Shown piece by piece: positions 19,655 to 31,079 of a stretch of DNA of 64,000 bases (position 1 is its first letter; every line of letters starts with the position of its first letter). This stretch comes from Ceratotherium simum simum (taxonomy: Eukaryota > Chordata > Mammalia > Perissodactyla > Rhinocerotidae): contig NW_004454193.1 in the NCBI RefSeq assembly GCF_000283155.1, forward strand, positions 5,576,297 to 5,640,296. The letters are read 5' to 3'. The notes beneath the pieces are model-generated. The model saw only the letters and a program-made list of their open reading frames with translations. It did no database searches and was not told where the DNA came from. A program made the translations under genes and the position numbers.

Positions 19655-21800
19655 GGATTTTCCAGAGTTAAGATGACAGGGTATTTCTCTTTCCCCTTCT
19701 CTTTTTAAGAATCGGTCCCAAATATCCAGAAGAATGAGAAACCAAAATATGGTCTCCGCCTCTACTGAAACTAGAAGCCATCTGTGATGCTTAACCATAA
19801 TATGTTAAAATGGAAAGCAGATAGAGAAGTTGATAGAGAAGAGATAACAAAGCTAGAACAAAGATGAGGTGCTGCAATAAAAATATGTGGATTAAGTGAA
19901 AGCCTATGTAACGGAAGAGAGTGCCTCCCCCCACGCCCAGTGCACGTTCTTTGCCTAGTTCCCAGAATGCACCATCAGGTTGATAACCCATAAGCTGGAG
20001 GTGAAGGGTGGACAATTCCTTTCCGGCGAACCTGGAACCAGAGAAGATACTAAGGAACACACTACAAAGCTGGTTTTCTATCAAATTCCCCACCTGTCAG
20101 CAAGCCCTCTCAGGTAGATGGAACCTCCAGTTATTTTGTTAGTGCTGCATCCTTAAATATAAACTGGCTGCAAAGGATTCACAGATTTTAAAAGAAAACT
20201 TCCACCTAGAAAGACAGAGACCGAACAAGAAATCAGAAGTAAAGAAATTCTGAGTTTCAGAGATAATGCAAGGAATAAAAGAAAATGTCACAATATTATA
20301 ATTAATATTCACAAAGAGATGAAAATATGTTGCATCTATGAAGCAAGAATAGGATACTATTGCTTTTAAGGTTCAATCAAGGAACAAACAAGAAAGAACT
20401 CTATGAACTCAAAGTAGGGTTGAAGAAATAATAATTGCAATAAAGATTGGAAGGTACAGTTAAAGAAATACCTCAGTAAATAAAACAAAAAAACTAAAAA
20501 ATAGAAAGAAAATATTTCAAAAGTTATAAGAGCTGACTGTGAAATCTGACATCTGACTAGCCAACCTTCTAGAAAGAAAGAACAGAGAAAACACAAAATG
20601 GAGGAGTGAAATTTATCAAGGAAATAACATAAGGAAAAATTCCAGAACTGAAGGAGATGAGTTTTCTCATGTGGGTTGAGAGGACCCACCCAGAGTTCAG
20701 CACAGTGAATTTTAAAAAGCCCACCTAAGGCTCATCAGCATGGTACCCCACAACACTCAAGAGAGAGACCCTAAAACTTTCTGAGAGAAAACAAGAAATC
20801 ATGTCACACACAAATGACTGCAAGGAATAACAGAATCAGATTGTTAACACTAGGAGAGAGGAGCTACAGTCTTTACTACACTGAATGATGATGAGTTTTC
20901 AACCTAGAATTCTATATCTAGCCAAAGTATCAAGTGTTGGGGTGGAATCAAGACGTCTCACAGACAGAACATTTACCTCCCATGGGCCCCTTCCCGGGAA
21001 GTGACTAGAGGATGTACTTCATCAAAGATGGGAATTTGGGATCCAGGAAACAAATCTAACACCTGAAAGAAGCAAAGAGAATTCCAGGATAAGGTGATAT
21101 TAACAGCCATACATCAGTCCTAAATGGCAAGTGATCCAGATTGGAGCAGGAGGACAGAGGGCTCCAGGAGGAGGGTCTCTAGGACAAAAAAATAAACCAA
21201 TAGATGATCTGATATATTGATACATGGATAATTCTATTAAGAAGCTATTGGAGGAAATGGGAAGAATTTTAAACAGATATTTTTTAAAAAACTAAGAAAA
21301 TGAAAGAATGAGACCATCACAGATTCTAAGAAAAGATACGTTTTCCAAAAAAGGGACGTAATTATGACACTCCACTAGATTCAACAGCAAATGGTATTTG
21401 CACTGTCAAAATGATGAAAACATTGGATACTGCTTTAACTGGAAAGTTTTATACGATCCTGTGGGGAAGATCTGGGGGAGAGGAAGGAGGGCAGGGGTGT
21501 GTGTGTGTTTGAGAGAAAGAAAGCCAAATCCTTATTTACCAAAGTAGAAAATCAATATAAAAAGCCTGAAATGAATGAATCAAGAGATAGCTGTATCATC
21601 ATATTATCTGTTAGGAATGTGGAGGTTAGTACCTGAAGAAACCATTAAAAGAATTAAAATTGATGCTTCTAGAGAGGTGGATTGGGGTGAATAGCGAAAA
21701 GTGTTTTCTTTCCATTATAGACATTTTAGCGTTATTTGACTATTTCAATTGTGTGCCTGTGTTATTTTGATAAACTCATAATATGCTTAAAGAAAAAGAA
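19655..21800 (+). mobile_element. HAL1 (half-L1) LINE, decayed
   Basis: About 2.1 kb of A-rich sense sequence carrying the words of the HAL1/L1 ORF1 region: 'cagagttcagcacagtgaat' with 'ggctcatcagcatggtaccc', 'acctagaattctatatctag' near 20900, 'ccagattggagcaggaggac' near 21136. HAL1 carries only an ORF1-like frame, and here it is broken by many stops. The reverse-strand frames of 100-107 codons (19791-20093, 20366-20689) are shadows. Confidence 0.7.
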
Positions 21801-21879
21801 ATGACAATATAGGTATTTCACAATAGGGTAGAAGCTTCTCACTGTCCTCAAACATCAGCATCTCTTTTTTCTTCTGAAA

Positions 21880-22300
21880 GACAGCCCCAATTTTTCACTG
21901 GGCATCTGTCCACCTGGAATAAACATTAGGTTATCCTGGGTCCCTTGCAGCTACATATGGCCATGTGACTAAATTCTGGCCAACCCACTGCAAACAGCAG
22001 TAGTGTATACAATTTCTGAGATGTGTCCTTGAAGGAAGTGGTCCTGTTTTTTTGTCCCCTCCTACTTCCTGCTGGAGCTCCAGGAGCCAGGATGATTTTG
22101 GAATGGTGGCCACACACGGCAGAGCAACAAGATAGAAGGGGCCTGGGTTTCCATTGCCATGCCATGCCCTGGACTGATGACTTCCAGACTCCTGGAAATG
22201 AGGTAGACATTCGTTCTATTTTTTTTAAAAACCATTGCTCCCTTGGGGCTGTCGAATAGACAAATTTAAACTCAGCTATTGCACTTGGATATGTCAAAAG
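21880..22300 (+). mobile_element. Old ERVL-type LTR
   Basis: Words typical of a dispersed LTR: 'catatggccatgtgactaaa', 'ttcctgctggagctccagga', 'agcaacaagatagaaggggc'. The 3' end is decayed ('gccttgggg' type). Subfamily not assigned. The 123-codon reverse frame across it is chance. Confidence 0.55.
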
Positions 22301-22619
22301 TCATAGCAGCAGCATGCAAATAACTGGCTTTGGGAAATGCTGACCTAGAGTGCATGAGTGAGAAGAAAGGAGAGGGATGGGAAACCAGCAGAGCAGAGCC
22401 CTTTCTTGGGGAGCCAGAGGAGTCACCTAAGTGGAAGGCCCACGTTTTATAATCCAGTAAGCTTCATTCAAGAATGTAAGGTGGAAATGAAGGGAGCAAC
22501 TGCATATTAAGGGTCCATCAATGTGACTCACCTATGCGGTGCATTAGGCTCAGTCCGCACCCTGAAATTGCCTGTGGTCTAGTGGGATTCCTGCTAGGTA
22601 CCCGTGTAACTCTGCTACC
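22301..22619. other. Unassigned DNA
   Basis: Nothing recognised. Confidence 0.4.
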
Positions 22620-22815
22620 TATGGTGGCTGCTGTTGACTGAGCCAGGCATGATGCATCATCTCACTGAATCCTCGGACAACCAACCATGTGATGTTAGCA
22701 TATCTGTTAACATTCCCCTTTCACAGAGGAGAAAACTAAGATTCCAAGAGATTGTGCTAGTCCCCAAGGTCATACAGGGAGAGGTACTCTCTGGCTTAGC
22801 TGCAAGACCCAAGGC
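22620..22815 (-). mobile_element. MIR SINE
   Basis: Reverse-strand MIR, diverged: 'gagccaggcatgatgcatca', 'tcccctttcacagaggagaa', 'ctaagattccaagagattgt', 'aaggtcatacagggagaggt'. Confidence 0.75.
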
Positions 22816-24624
22816 AGATGATAAAATGCTGAATGTGAGTGAGGTTCAAACAAAGCCAGAAGAGATGAAATCCCTGCTTGATGGAGAAGCAAGCATTTGA
22901 GCTGGGCCCTAAAGGTTCTGAAAGTGGAGTTAAAAATAAGAGGAATTCTAAGTGGTTGGAAGAGTCTGAACAAAAGGTTGGAGCCTGGAAAACACCAGGC
23001 TGGCTTGGGAAACCGGCAGTGAGTGAGTCTAGCTGGAGGACAGGGTGTGGTGACATCGTGGGAGGTGAGGCTGGAAATGCAGTGTGGGCACCAGGTTGCA
23101 GCAGCCCCGAGGGCAGGCTAGAGGTGTGTTTTGGGTTCTACAGGATGTGTCAGGCGTGGAAGGTTTGTCTGTCTACTTGATTGCTTTTGTTTTTTATTAA
23201 ACCCATCAGATGCCTGTAATATATTTATCTGAATGGGAGACGCTCCTCTATGAGCATGTATTAAGGCCACCTTTCCAGGGGCCTGCTTGGCCCCATCCCA
23301 TCGTGGCCCCGTGCTGGCTCTGGTGGCAGGATGAGCAAGGGGGCCACCCAGATGTTTCCACTCCTGCCTTAGAGATTCCATTCCTCTAGGAAATATTTCC
23401 TGGCAGATTAATTCTCAGATGGTGCAAGGACTCATCAAATCCATGTATATTATAAAAATGTTTTCATGAGTTTATCCCCATTTTGTCTGTCATAAAAGCT
23501 TCCCTCCAGTCTGCTTTCTGCCCGGTAGGGGAAACAGTGTTGGACCTGGAACCAGCTTCAGGGAGGGGCTTTTATTGCCCCTAAATCGGAAGAGGGTGGG
23601 TCTGGTCCACACATTACTTCACTCGGTGCAGCCAGGGCCTGCCTCTAGAGCAATTTTACTGAAGCATCTTCTGTCTAGGTTGCCAGCTTCCGTCTGGGCA
23701 AAGGCTGGCGGTTGGACTGAAGCTTTAATTGCACTTAAAAAATTAAAAGATGAGCTAGGCAGAAGAGGATGGACCTGGCCCAGAGAGAGATCCACGGTAG
23801 TGCTGGGGGTGGGGGAGTGAAACCTCGGATTGTGTCTACACTAGACTTGAAGCTGGTGCAGCCGCAGACAGGGGAGCCTCGGATGGGCCTCTGGAGAACC
23901 CTCCTGCAGTCCTGAGTGTGGACCAACACTCCCTTTTCTTTAATATCCAAATGAAAAGCCTTACGCATCCACCCCTGAGGAAAGGCTGGTCCCTCACCAA
24001 GAGGTCTGAGGGCTCCTGAAGATGGCGCCCTGTTTCTCTCACTCTGATGTCTTGTGCCTGGCTGGAGCCTCGCTCAGCCACCTGCTATCGTGTCCCCCTC
24101 TCCCTACTCAGCACTGTTCCCGGCACCCTCCAAAGTGCCATCACTGCTATGAGAAGCAGACCATACTGCACGTGTCAGAACGACAGGAGGCGGGCCCACT
24201 GTTAGCATTTGGACGTTCTGGGACACCAATGGAGGCCCACTTACCAGAAGTCTAAGCATTTAAAAGTTTGAAACATTTTAAATAAAAAAATGTTTTAAAG
24301 CGTTCTATCCAACTACCTTGACAAATAGAACTTTGCAGCCATCTGGAAGGCTGGCTTTGAATTTAGAATTCTTAGCTCCTCAGAGTTAGGCCTGCGGCTC
24401 ACCTCCCTTCTCTCCCTGCCCCGGTCCCCTTGCTCCCTGGGAGGGGCCTCTTGCTCACGTGTGTGGACCCATGCATCCAGGTCCGTCCACACTCCCCACA
24501 CACAGCCTAGGGGTTTGCACACTGTGGCACAGTTAACTCTCGGAGAGCAGATATGAGCAGCCCTGGAAACGGGCTTGGGTGATGTGGATGGAATGTCCTA
24601 GGGTCCTGGTACTAGGAGTAGAGT
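22816..24624. other. Unassigned DNA
   Basis: 1.8 kb with no clear repeat. Frames of 77-100 codons occur on both strands, with no domain or conserved-looking composition. No splice-supported exon can be argued. Confidence 0.4.
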
Positions 24625-24965
24625 CTAGACCAGTGGTCAGCAAATGATGGCCTGCGGGCAGATCCAGCCCATGGCCTGTTTTTGTATGGCCTGCCAAGCT
24701 ACGGATAGTTTTTAAGTTTTTAAATGACTGAAAAATCACAAAAGAATAGTATTTTGTGACTTGTGAAAATGATGTGAAACTCAAATATTAGTGTCCATAA
24801 ATAAAGTCTTATTGGAATCCAAATATGCTCGTTCATTTACGTGTCATCTTTAGGTGCTTTTCTGCTTCTACAGCGGAGCTCAATATTTGCAACAGAGACT
24901 GGTTGGTTGACAAATCCTGAAATACTTACCAACTGCCCCTTTACAGAGACCAAAGTTTGTGTTGC
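24625..24965 (+). mobile_element. hAT-type non-autonomous DNA transposon
   Basis: Begins 'ccagtggtcagcaaatgatg' and 'gcctgcgggcagatccagcc', continues 'ttttgtatggcctgccaagc', 'ataaataaagtcttattgga', and ends near 'ctttacagagaccaaagttt'. Order and content match a common hAT element whose ends read cagtggtc(g/a)gcaaa. The right terminal repeat is damaged. Exact name not assigned. Confidence 0.7.
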
Positions 24966-25014
24966 TGTGTTCCTTTACTATGCAGAGTCGCTAGCTCTCT
25001 CTAGAGTAGCCCAG

Positions 25015-25695
25015 GCAGCCTCACTTTTAAAATTCTTAAGAACTGTGGTAAAATAAACATAACAAAATTTACCATCTTAACCACTTTTTAAGTCTACAGT
25101 TTAGTGACATTAGGTATATTCACATTGTTGTGCAACCATCACCACCATCCATCTCCGTAACTTTTCCATCTTCCCAAACTGAAACTCTGTCCCCATTAAA
25201 CACTAACTGTCCGTTCTTCCCTCCCCCTCAGGCCCTAGAAACCACCATTCTACTTTCTGTCTCTATGAATTTACCTAGTCTAGGAAACTCGTGTAAGTGG
25301 ATCACACAGTATTTGTCCTTCTGTGTCTTGCTTTTTTCACTCAGCATAATGTCCTCAAGTTTCACCCATGCTGTAGCGTGTGTCAGAATTTCCTTCCTTT
25401 CTAAGGGTGAGTAATATTCGTTGTATGTATTTCCCACGTTTTGTTTATCTGTTCATCCATCCATAGACACTGGGTTCCTTCCACCTTTTGGCTATCATGA
25501 ATAAAGCTGGTATGAACATGGGTGTATAAATACCTTCTCAGGACCCTGTTTTCAATTCTTTTGGGTATATACCCAGAAGTAGAATTATTGGATCATATGG
25601 TAATTCTAGGTTTAATTTTTTATGGACCCACTATACTGTTTTCCATAGTGGCAGCACCATTTTACATTTCACATTCCCACTAAGAGCAGGCAGCC
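25015..25695 (-). pseudogene. L1 LINE 3' part: ORF2 C-terminus remnant and 3' UTR
   Basis: Reverse-strand L1, 5' truncated. The reverse translation of 25228-25437 contains EILTHATAWVKLEDIMLSEK and KFIETESRMVV, typical of the end of L1 ORF2 (endonuclease/reverse transcriptase protein, C-terminal region) and the sequence just after it. Plus-strand words such as 'tttgggtatatacccagaag' confirm antisense L1. Stops and frameshifts break the frame, and no catalytic domain is present. Confidence 0.88.
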
Positions 25696-25782
25696 TTACT
25701 TTCTGAAACCAAAAAAGCTCATGGAGGTGTTTGTCGGACAAAAGTCTACCTAGCTTTAAAAAAAAAAAAATCCAATCTCCTT

Positions 25783-25847
25783 AGAGCAGTAGTCTGTGAC
25801 CATGGCTACAGATTAGAATCATCTGGGGAGCTTTTAAAAAATTACTA

Positions 25848-25896
<49 letters not shown>

Positions 25897-25962
25897 GGGG
25901 GAAGGGCACTTCAGACTAATGAAACCAGAACCCCTGGGGGTGGAGTCTGGCACAGGTATTCT
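25783..25962 (+). mobile_element. MER5A hAT-Charlie split by a TG microsatellite
   Basis: Left part 'acagattagaatcatctggg' with 'gagcttttaaaaaattacta', right part 'aaccagaacccctgggggtg'. These are consecutive in MER5A, so the TG array at 25848-25896 has expanded inside the transposon. Confidence 0.75.
25848..25896. repeat. (TG)n microsatellite
   Basis: About 49 bases of TG with one TTT interruption at 25860. Long enough to be length-polymorphic. Confidence 0.95.
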
Positions 25963-26335
25963 TTCTGTTGCCCCGTCGTTCCCCAAAGCAGCCCGAGGCA
26001 AAAGAGCTGCTGCCCTTGGACTGCCAGCTTGCCCTGCAGCCAGCTTTTAAAATAACTCATCTTTCCTCTCGCTTCCTATGCCTTTCTGAGGACTCAGCTC
26101 CAGGAAGCAATAGACATGTCCCCGGCCTCATGAGTGGTGTTGGGCATGGAGGTGGTGACACATGGCTTCCTGGTGTGATAGCGGGTGTGTTGCAGACAGA
26201 CGCCATCTGGAGTAGAGGGGGTGAGGGCTGGGATTGGGCTGGCCACCCCTGTCTCTTCAGCACCTTTCCCCTTTCAGGGACATCTCTAGGGCCACTCTGT
26301 CCCAGATTCTCTGGGAGCATACCTCTCTGCCCCCA

Positions 26336-26374
<39 letters not shown>

Positions 26375-27198
26375 AAGCTGGTGGGAGTGGAGTCACCCTC
26401 TTCACCTCCAACTAGGCCCAGGTCCTGGATCTTTCTCCCCCAAGTAACATTAAAATAAGCAACAGGGTTAGAGTCAGACAAGAGACAGGCAGACAGGACT
26501 TACTTTTTCACTTTTCCCCTTGAATCCCGATAGCCATTTTATTCTGCAGTGGTGACTTCAGGAGTATTGTTCAGTTTGGTTATCTTCTTAGAGAGGCACA
26601 AACACCAAGAGAGATTTTAAACATTGCTTTGGTGAAACATATTGAGGCAAGGCCACAGTAGGTGCTTAAATGATCTAGAATGGTAAAGACTGGGAAGGAT
26701 GTTTTCTTCTTCCAAGAGTGGCCCTTGTAGGTTTAATTGTAAAGTATAATTACTTCAAGATATTATAATTTGTTGTATACAGTATAAATCAGCAGAACGC
26801 CATGGAATCATCTTTTTAATGTAGACCCCAAATAAAGTGTCCTTTTATGACATAGCAGATGTTTCTTAATTCACTAGTGCCATGCATTGGGGTATAAAGA
26901 TTATTCCTTGGCATTTTATTATGAATAACATACTTTCTCCATCATTAAGTGGGCCATTAAAGACACAAACAAGCATTTATGCCCTGGTTTTCAACAGCTG
27001 CTGGTGGTCTACTATGTGATAATCCGGCTTTCAGCAAATATTCTTCAGCTCTGAGAAATAAATACATTTAATAGGGCAACTTCATGTCAGTCCACGGCTT
27101 CTGGGATCCTGGCTTGGGGAAATTCTTGAAGCAGGAAAATGGACTGGAGGGGTGTGCTTTGGGCAAGTTGTTTTGAGGGCCCTTGTTTCCTTGAGAAA
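25963..27198. other. Unassigned DNA with a CA microsatellite
   Basis: No gene. The 159-codon frame at 25968-26447 reads through the CA repeat (His/Thr run) and is rejected. 26750-27080 is AT-rich and repeat-free and could be a small conserved element. Confidence 0.4.
26337..26371. repeat. (CA)n microsatellite
   Basis: About 35 bases of uninterrupted CA. Confidence 0.95.
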
Positions 27199-27263
27199 GC
27201 GTGTGTGTGTGTGTGCGCGCGTGCGTGCGTGCGTGTGTATGTGTTTATGTGAGTGTGTGTTTC
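27199..27263. repeat. (TG)n/(CG)n alternating purine-pyrimidine tract
   Basis: TG units pass into CGCGCG and GTGCGTGC units and back to TG. Alternating G-C/G-T dinucleotides favour the left-handed Z form. Confidence 0.9.
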
Positions 27264-28560
27264 TTTAAAATAAAAAACTAAAAATTTAAAAAGAAAAAAA
27301 AAAGGGAGAGAAATGCGAGAGAAAAACCATGCCTTGTAGAGGGTGCTGGGCTCTTCCCTCCCTCACGGAATGGGAAGACATCCTCATCCACAACCTGCGC
27401 TTTGAAGGAAATCGGCTGAGTCGGGTTTTACGCGGTAGACACAGGAAGGTGCAGGACAGCGTAGGTCATGGGCCCGTTCAGTGGCTGTGGAATCTGAGTG
27501 GATGTCACCCTTCTGTGACAACGTTCCCAAGGTGTACGGGGAGGAGTTTCATGTCTACAACTAGGATGGGAGCCAGATAAGCCTTCCCTCTCCCCCACCT
27601 TGGACTTCCTAAAGATAACAACTACAGGCGGCCGAGGAGCAGAGCGAGGGAGAGTGCTGGGATAGGAAATACCGAGGCCTGTATTATCCTTGGCTCGCCG
27701 GGTCCCTGCTTCCTGTGCCAAAGGTAGCCCGAAGGGTGTGAAACTTTACAGTGCTAATGTACACAACAATATCCTCCTATAAGCAGATGTTAGGAGAAGA
27801 AAAAGGGGGCAGACCTGATGGAAATTTGCATCAAGTCCATGTTACCCTCACCCCGGGGACACTTGGGACACTGAATGAAAGAAAGGGAAGGTGGAATTGA
27901 TTTCCAAGTCTGGTCAATTCCAAATCTATTACAAGCTCTGTCATCAGCAGGAGGTGGGAGAAAGAGTCACAGTTTATATAGTGAATCAGGTACCCTGGAC
28001 CTTTAACGGATATGATTCCTCAGTACCTGGGTAATATTATAATAGTCTACCTCTAAAGGTTCTGGGGGGAAGGATGCTGGGACACTTGGGTGACATATTA
28101 AGCACTTTGTCCTAAATGATGAGAGATACAGCAGAGAATGTCTGTAGGAAGGCTTTTTGTCATTGTCATTTGTTCCTTTTCTTTAAATAGTATGTAGTCA
28201 TAAATTTTCTCTTTTTTTTTTTTGTTGGTTGCTGATGGGGGTTTATTTTCTTTTTGTATTCTATTTCATTGTGTAGTTGGCTGTGCTATTGTTCTGGAGC
28301 TGGCGAAACACAGGGAGGGGAGCAGGAGGCAGGAACCACATTGTGAGCGAACTTGGCAGAGGTGGAGTTCGGAGGTGACTGTCCCGCCCGGCACGGTATC
28401 TGAGGTCTGCAGGGCTCCAGCCCCATCAGATCTTCCACGGTCCCACCTGAAATATGCCTGTTCCCCTATGGAACCAATGGACCCAATGTGGCCTTTCCAT
28501 TTTTTTTTATGCTCACCTGATTGGAAAGTGACGTTTGATATTACTTTTCCATTAAGTTAA
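27264..28560. other. Unassigned DNA
   Basis: About 1.3 kb; an A-rich run near 27266-27304 and a T run at 28209-28223. The 112-codon frame at 28222-28560 and the 97-codon frame at 27428-27721 have no recognisable product. Confidence 0.4.
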
Positions 28561-28705
28561 TTATAACTCTAATAGGATTTTACTGTGCCTTTGATGACAT
28601 CATTTTGGAAACATCACTCAATTGGGTGGCTCGCTTTCCTCTGGAGGATGGTACAAAATAAACACACAAGCCTTCTTTTTATAGCTGTAGACTGTGTCTC
28701 TAAAT

Positions 28706-28729
28706 ACACACACACACACACACACACAC
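28706..28729. repeat. (CA)n microsatellite
   Basis: About 24 bases of CA. Confidence 0.9.
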
Positions 28730-29988
28730 GTGCATTTTTAGCCACGTCAGAAAGGAAACAGAGCTGACAACTTCACAGCGTTCTACATGATTTTGAATTA
28801 ATATTAGTCTATTAAAAGAGCTGTAATCAGAAGAAAAAAACTTAGCCCGATTCACACAGCAAATACATTTCACAGTTGTTTTGGACAAATGCCCTCAGTG
28901 AATATGTTTCAAGTCATGTACAACAGGAATATGTTATCACAAGCAACCATGTTTTAATAAACACTTCATCTTTTTGTACTGCTTTCTTTTCATCTCAATA
29001 ATAGAAATATAACACCATATATCACTGTAAAACACATTTCCACATAAATGCTGATAAGCACAAAATATTTTTCATCATTTACATTTTAACTGTAATAATA
29101 TATGGCAGGATTAAAGATGCATCCATCATGTGTCTAACTAACCTTGCCGTAATGAATTTTTAAATGTAATGATTTCTGTCGCAAAGTAAAATCGTACATA
29201 ATGTCTAGTGACATAGTACACTGGTGGATGGGTGCTTTTAAAATGTAAATGCAACTTCATTTTTAATTAGATTTATAAACTTCACCACCTTCACTTGCAT
29301 CCAGCAGCACCCCCCCAATTATTTACAGCAAGAAATACAAAAGGCTTGAATATATGAAGTACTGTCAAACAGCTACTCCTCGAGCTATTTAAAATCACTT
29401 GCTTGTTGGAAATTCTGTGAATTCGGTGTGTGTGTATGTGAATGTGTTTGAGAAGAGCGAGGCACCCAATAGAAACAAAAGCTTATGAAAATCATAGGGG
29501 GACGAGCTTTCTAGAACATCTCGAGGGGCTTCGCTACTTGGGGTACCCTCTTTGTGACAGCGTCCCGCATCAGACTTGGGGTCCAGGGCACGAGGGGCGT
29601 GTGCGGTGAGGATCTGGGTCAAGGACGAATGCATTCCTCTCTCTCTGCTTGAAATAACAAATAAGCTGTCTCACCAGAGAAGAATCATTAAAAATAATTT
29701 GCACAAGCTTTCGGTTGTGTGAGCTCTTTTTTGATACAATATTTCCTTCCGTGATTATCACTGCGGACATGTTCCAGCCATATGGAAGCGAGCTGGGCTG
29801 GGAGCTTCCTGAATACCTGAGTGGTTAATTAAGAGCCGTTGCCCGGCCACGAGAAGCAGGTTTGAAATCCCCCTTCAGTCTCCGACAATGAGTAGCTTTT
29901 TTAGCAGCAGAAGTCACCGGGGACAGCCAGAAGCGAGGGTAATTATTTGAGATAACATACAGCTGAAAAGAGTGTGTGTGAGTGCAGA

Positions 29989-30010
29989 GGGGGGCGGGGG
30001 GAGCGGGGGG
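29989..30010 (+). repeat. G-rich run, three G6 tracts
   Basis: G6 at 29989-29994, 29996-30001 and 30005-30010, separated by c and agc. Such spacing can support guanine-quadruplex folding, though four G3 tracts are not strictly present. Confidence 0.7.
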
Positions 30011-30260
30011 AGCGATGTGCAGTTGAAAGAAGGGCCACGGTAGAGAAAAGTCTATAATAAAAAGGTCAACATCTCCTATTTTTCTGTACAGTGTCGACAG
30101 TCTGTAATGCCTTTTTAGCATGAATGACAACGGATTCTGTCTTTTTTTTTAAAAAAGGGAATATCTTATTTTGTATTCAAACTTTGCAATTGTGAGTTCA
30201 GGCCTGCCAGCTCAATCTGAATAAGCTATTCTCACTTTATCAGGGTTTGCTGAACTGACT

Positions 30261-31079
30261 TTGATTGCATTGTTGCAAAATAGCAGTAATTTTTCCATTA
30301 ACCCATACAAACCCTCAGCGAGCAGGAGAACAAAGAAATATCAGAGGGATGAAAGCCATGAGCGCTGGGAGGGAAGCCAGGAGTTTCCTAAATGGCTCTA
30401 AATGCAACTGCACACACCAGCTTCTTAGGCTGGCTGGGGCTTATCTGGGGTGCCGTTTTGGGCTCTGTTTGGGGTCCCCTGGGGTTTGAGTCTCAGTGGG
30501 CACCTTTCGTCCTCTCTGCCAAATTCTATTGTTTCCTCTGTGTTAGCAGGGTCTGGGAAGCAGGGGGCTGGGTTTCCCTCCCTTCAGAGGGACCATGCTT
30601 TATCCTGTATCTTTCCTGTGCCAGGGACCTCAGTCTTCCTCTAGAACTCAACTCAGGAATTCTCAAAGCCCTTCAGAACCCAAGATTATTTGAACACCGA
30701 GGGGCCCAAGAAGAGGCCAGCAGGCAAGCAGGAAAGCCAGTTCCTCTGGCAACCAGAAACGAGCAAAGAACCCCCAAGCCCTTCTATCCGACATTTCGGC
30801 ATGTCCAGCATCACCCCCACTGGTTCCGGGGGGCAGGGGCAGTGGGTAGATTTCTGGTTTCTGGGTAGCTAGGTGAGGTTGTGGTTTACATAAGTGGAGC
30901 TGTATTTGCCTGTTGTTTTACTGAAGAGAGGAAACTGAGGGCAAGCAGGGGCTCTAGCCCTCTCCTCCATCAGCAGGAGGTCCATTTGGAAGCATCAGAC
31001 ACAGCGGAGATGCTATGGTCCTGCAGAAAATCCCCAAGTCAGGTTGTTGATGGTTAAGTTGATCAAAATTGAAGCATGC
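30261..31079. other. Unassigned DNA
   Basis: No repeat recognised. The 158-codon forward frame at 30392-30868 is the second longest in the window; its translation shows no domain, and nothing suggests a start context, splice sites or polyadenylation. Confidence 0.35.

Larger units (their letters stand above)
28561..30260. promoter_or_regulatory. Repeat-poor block F, candidate conserved non-coding cluster
   Basis: 1.7 kb whose only recognised repeat is a short CA run. It is AT-rich and holds TAATTA at 29264-29269 and the palindrome TTAATTAA at 29825-29832, plus a G-rich run at 29989-30010. Frames here are short and overlapping, so a coding role is unlikely. Confidence 0.35.

Noticed and set aside
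20366..20689. 107-codon hydrophobic reverse frame (Phe/Leu-rich)
   Set aside because: Antisense of A-rich HAL1 sequence; the Phe/Leu content comes from T-rich complementary DNA.
25968..26447. 159-codon forward frame, longest in the window
   Set aside because: Runs through a CA microsatellite (His/Thr string) and unassigned DNA; no domain recognised.
30392..30868. 158-codon forward frame
   Set aside because: No recognisable domain, and no splice, promoter or polyadenylation context. Kept only as unassigned DNA.
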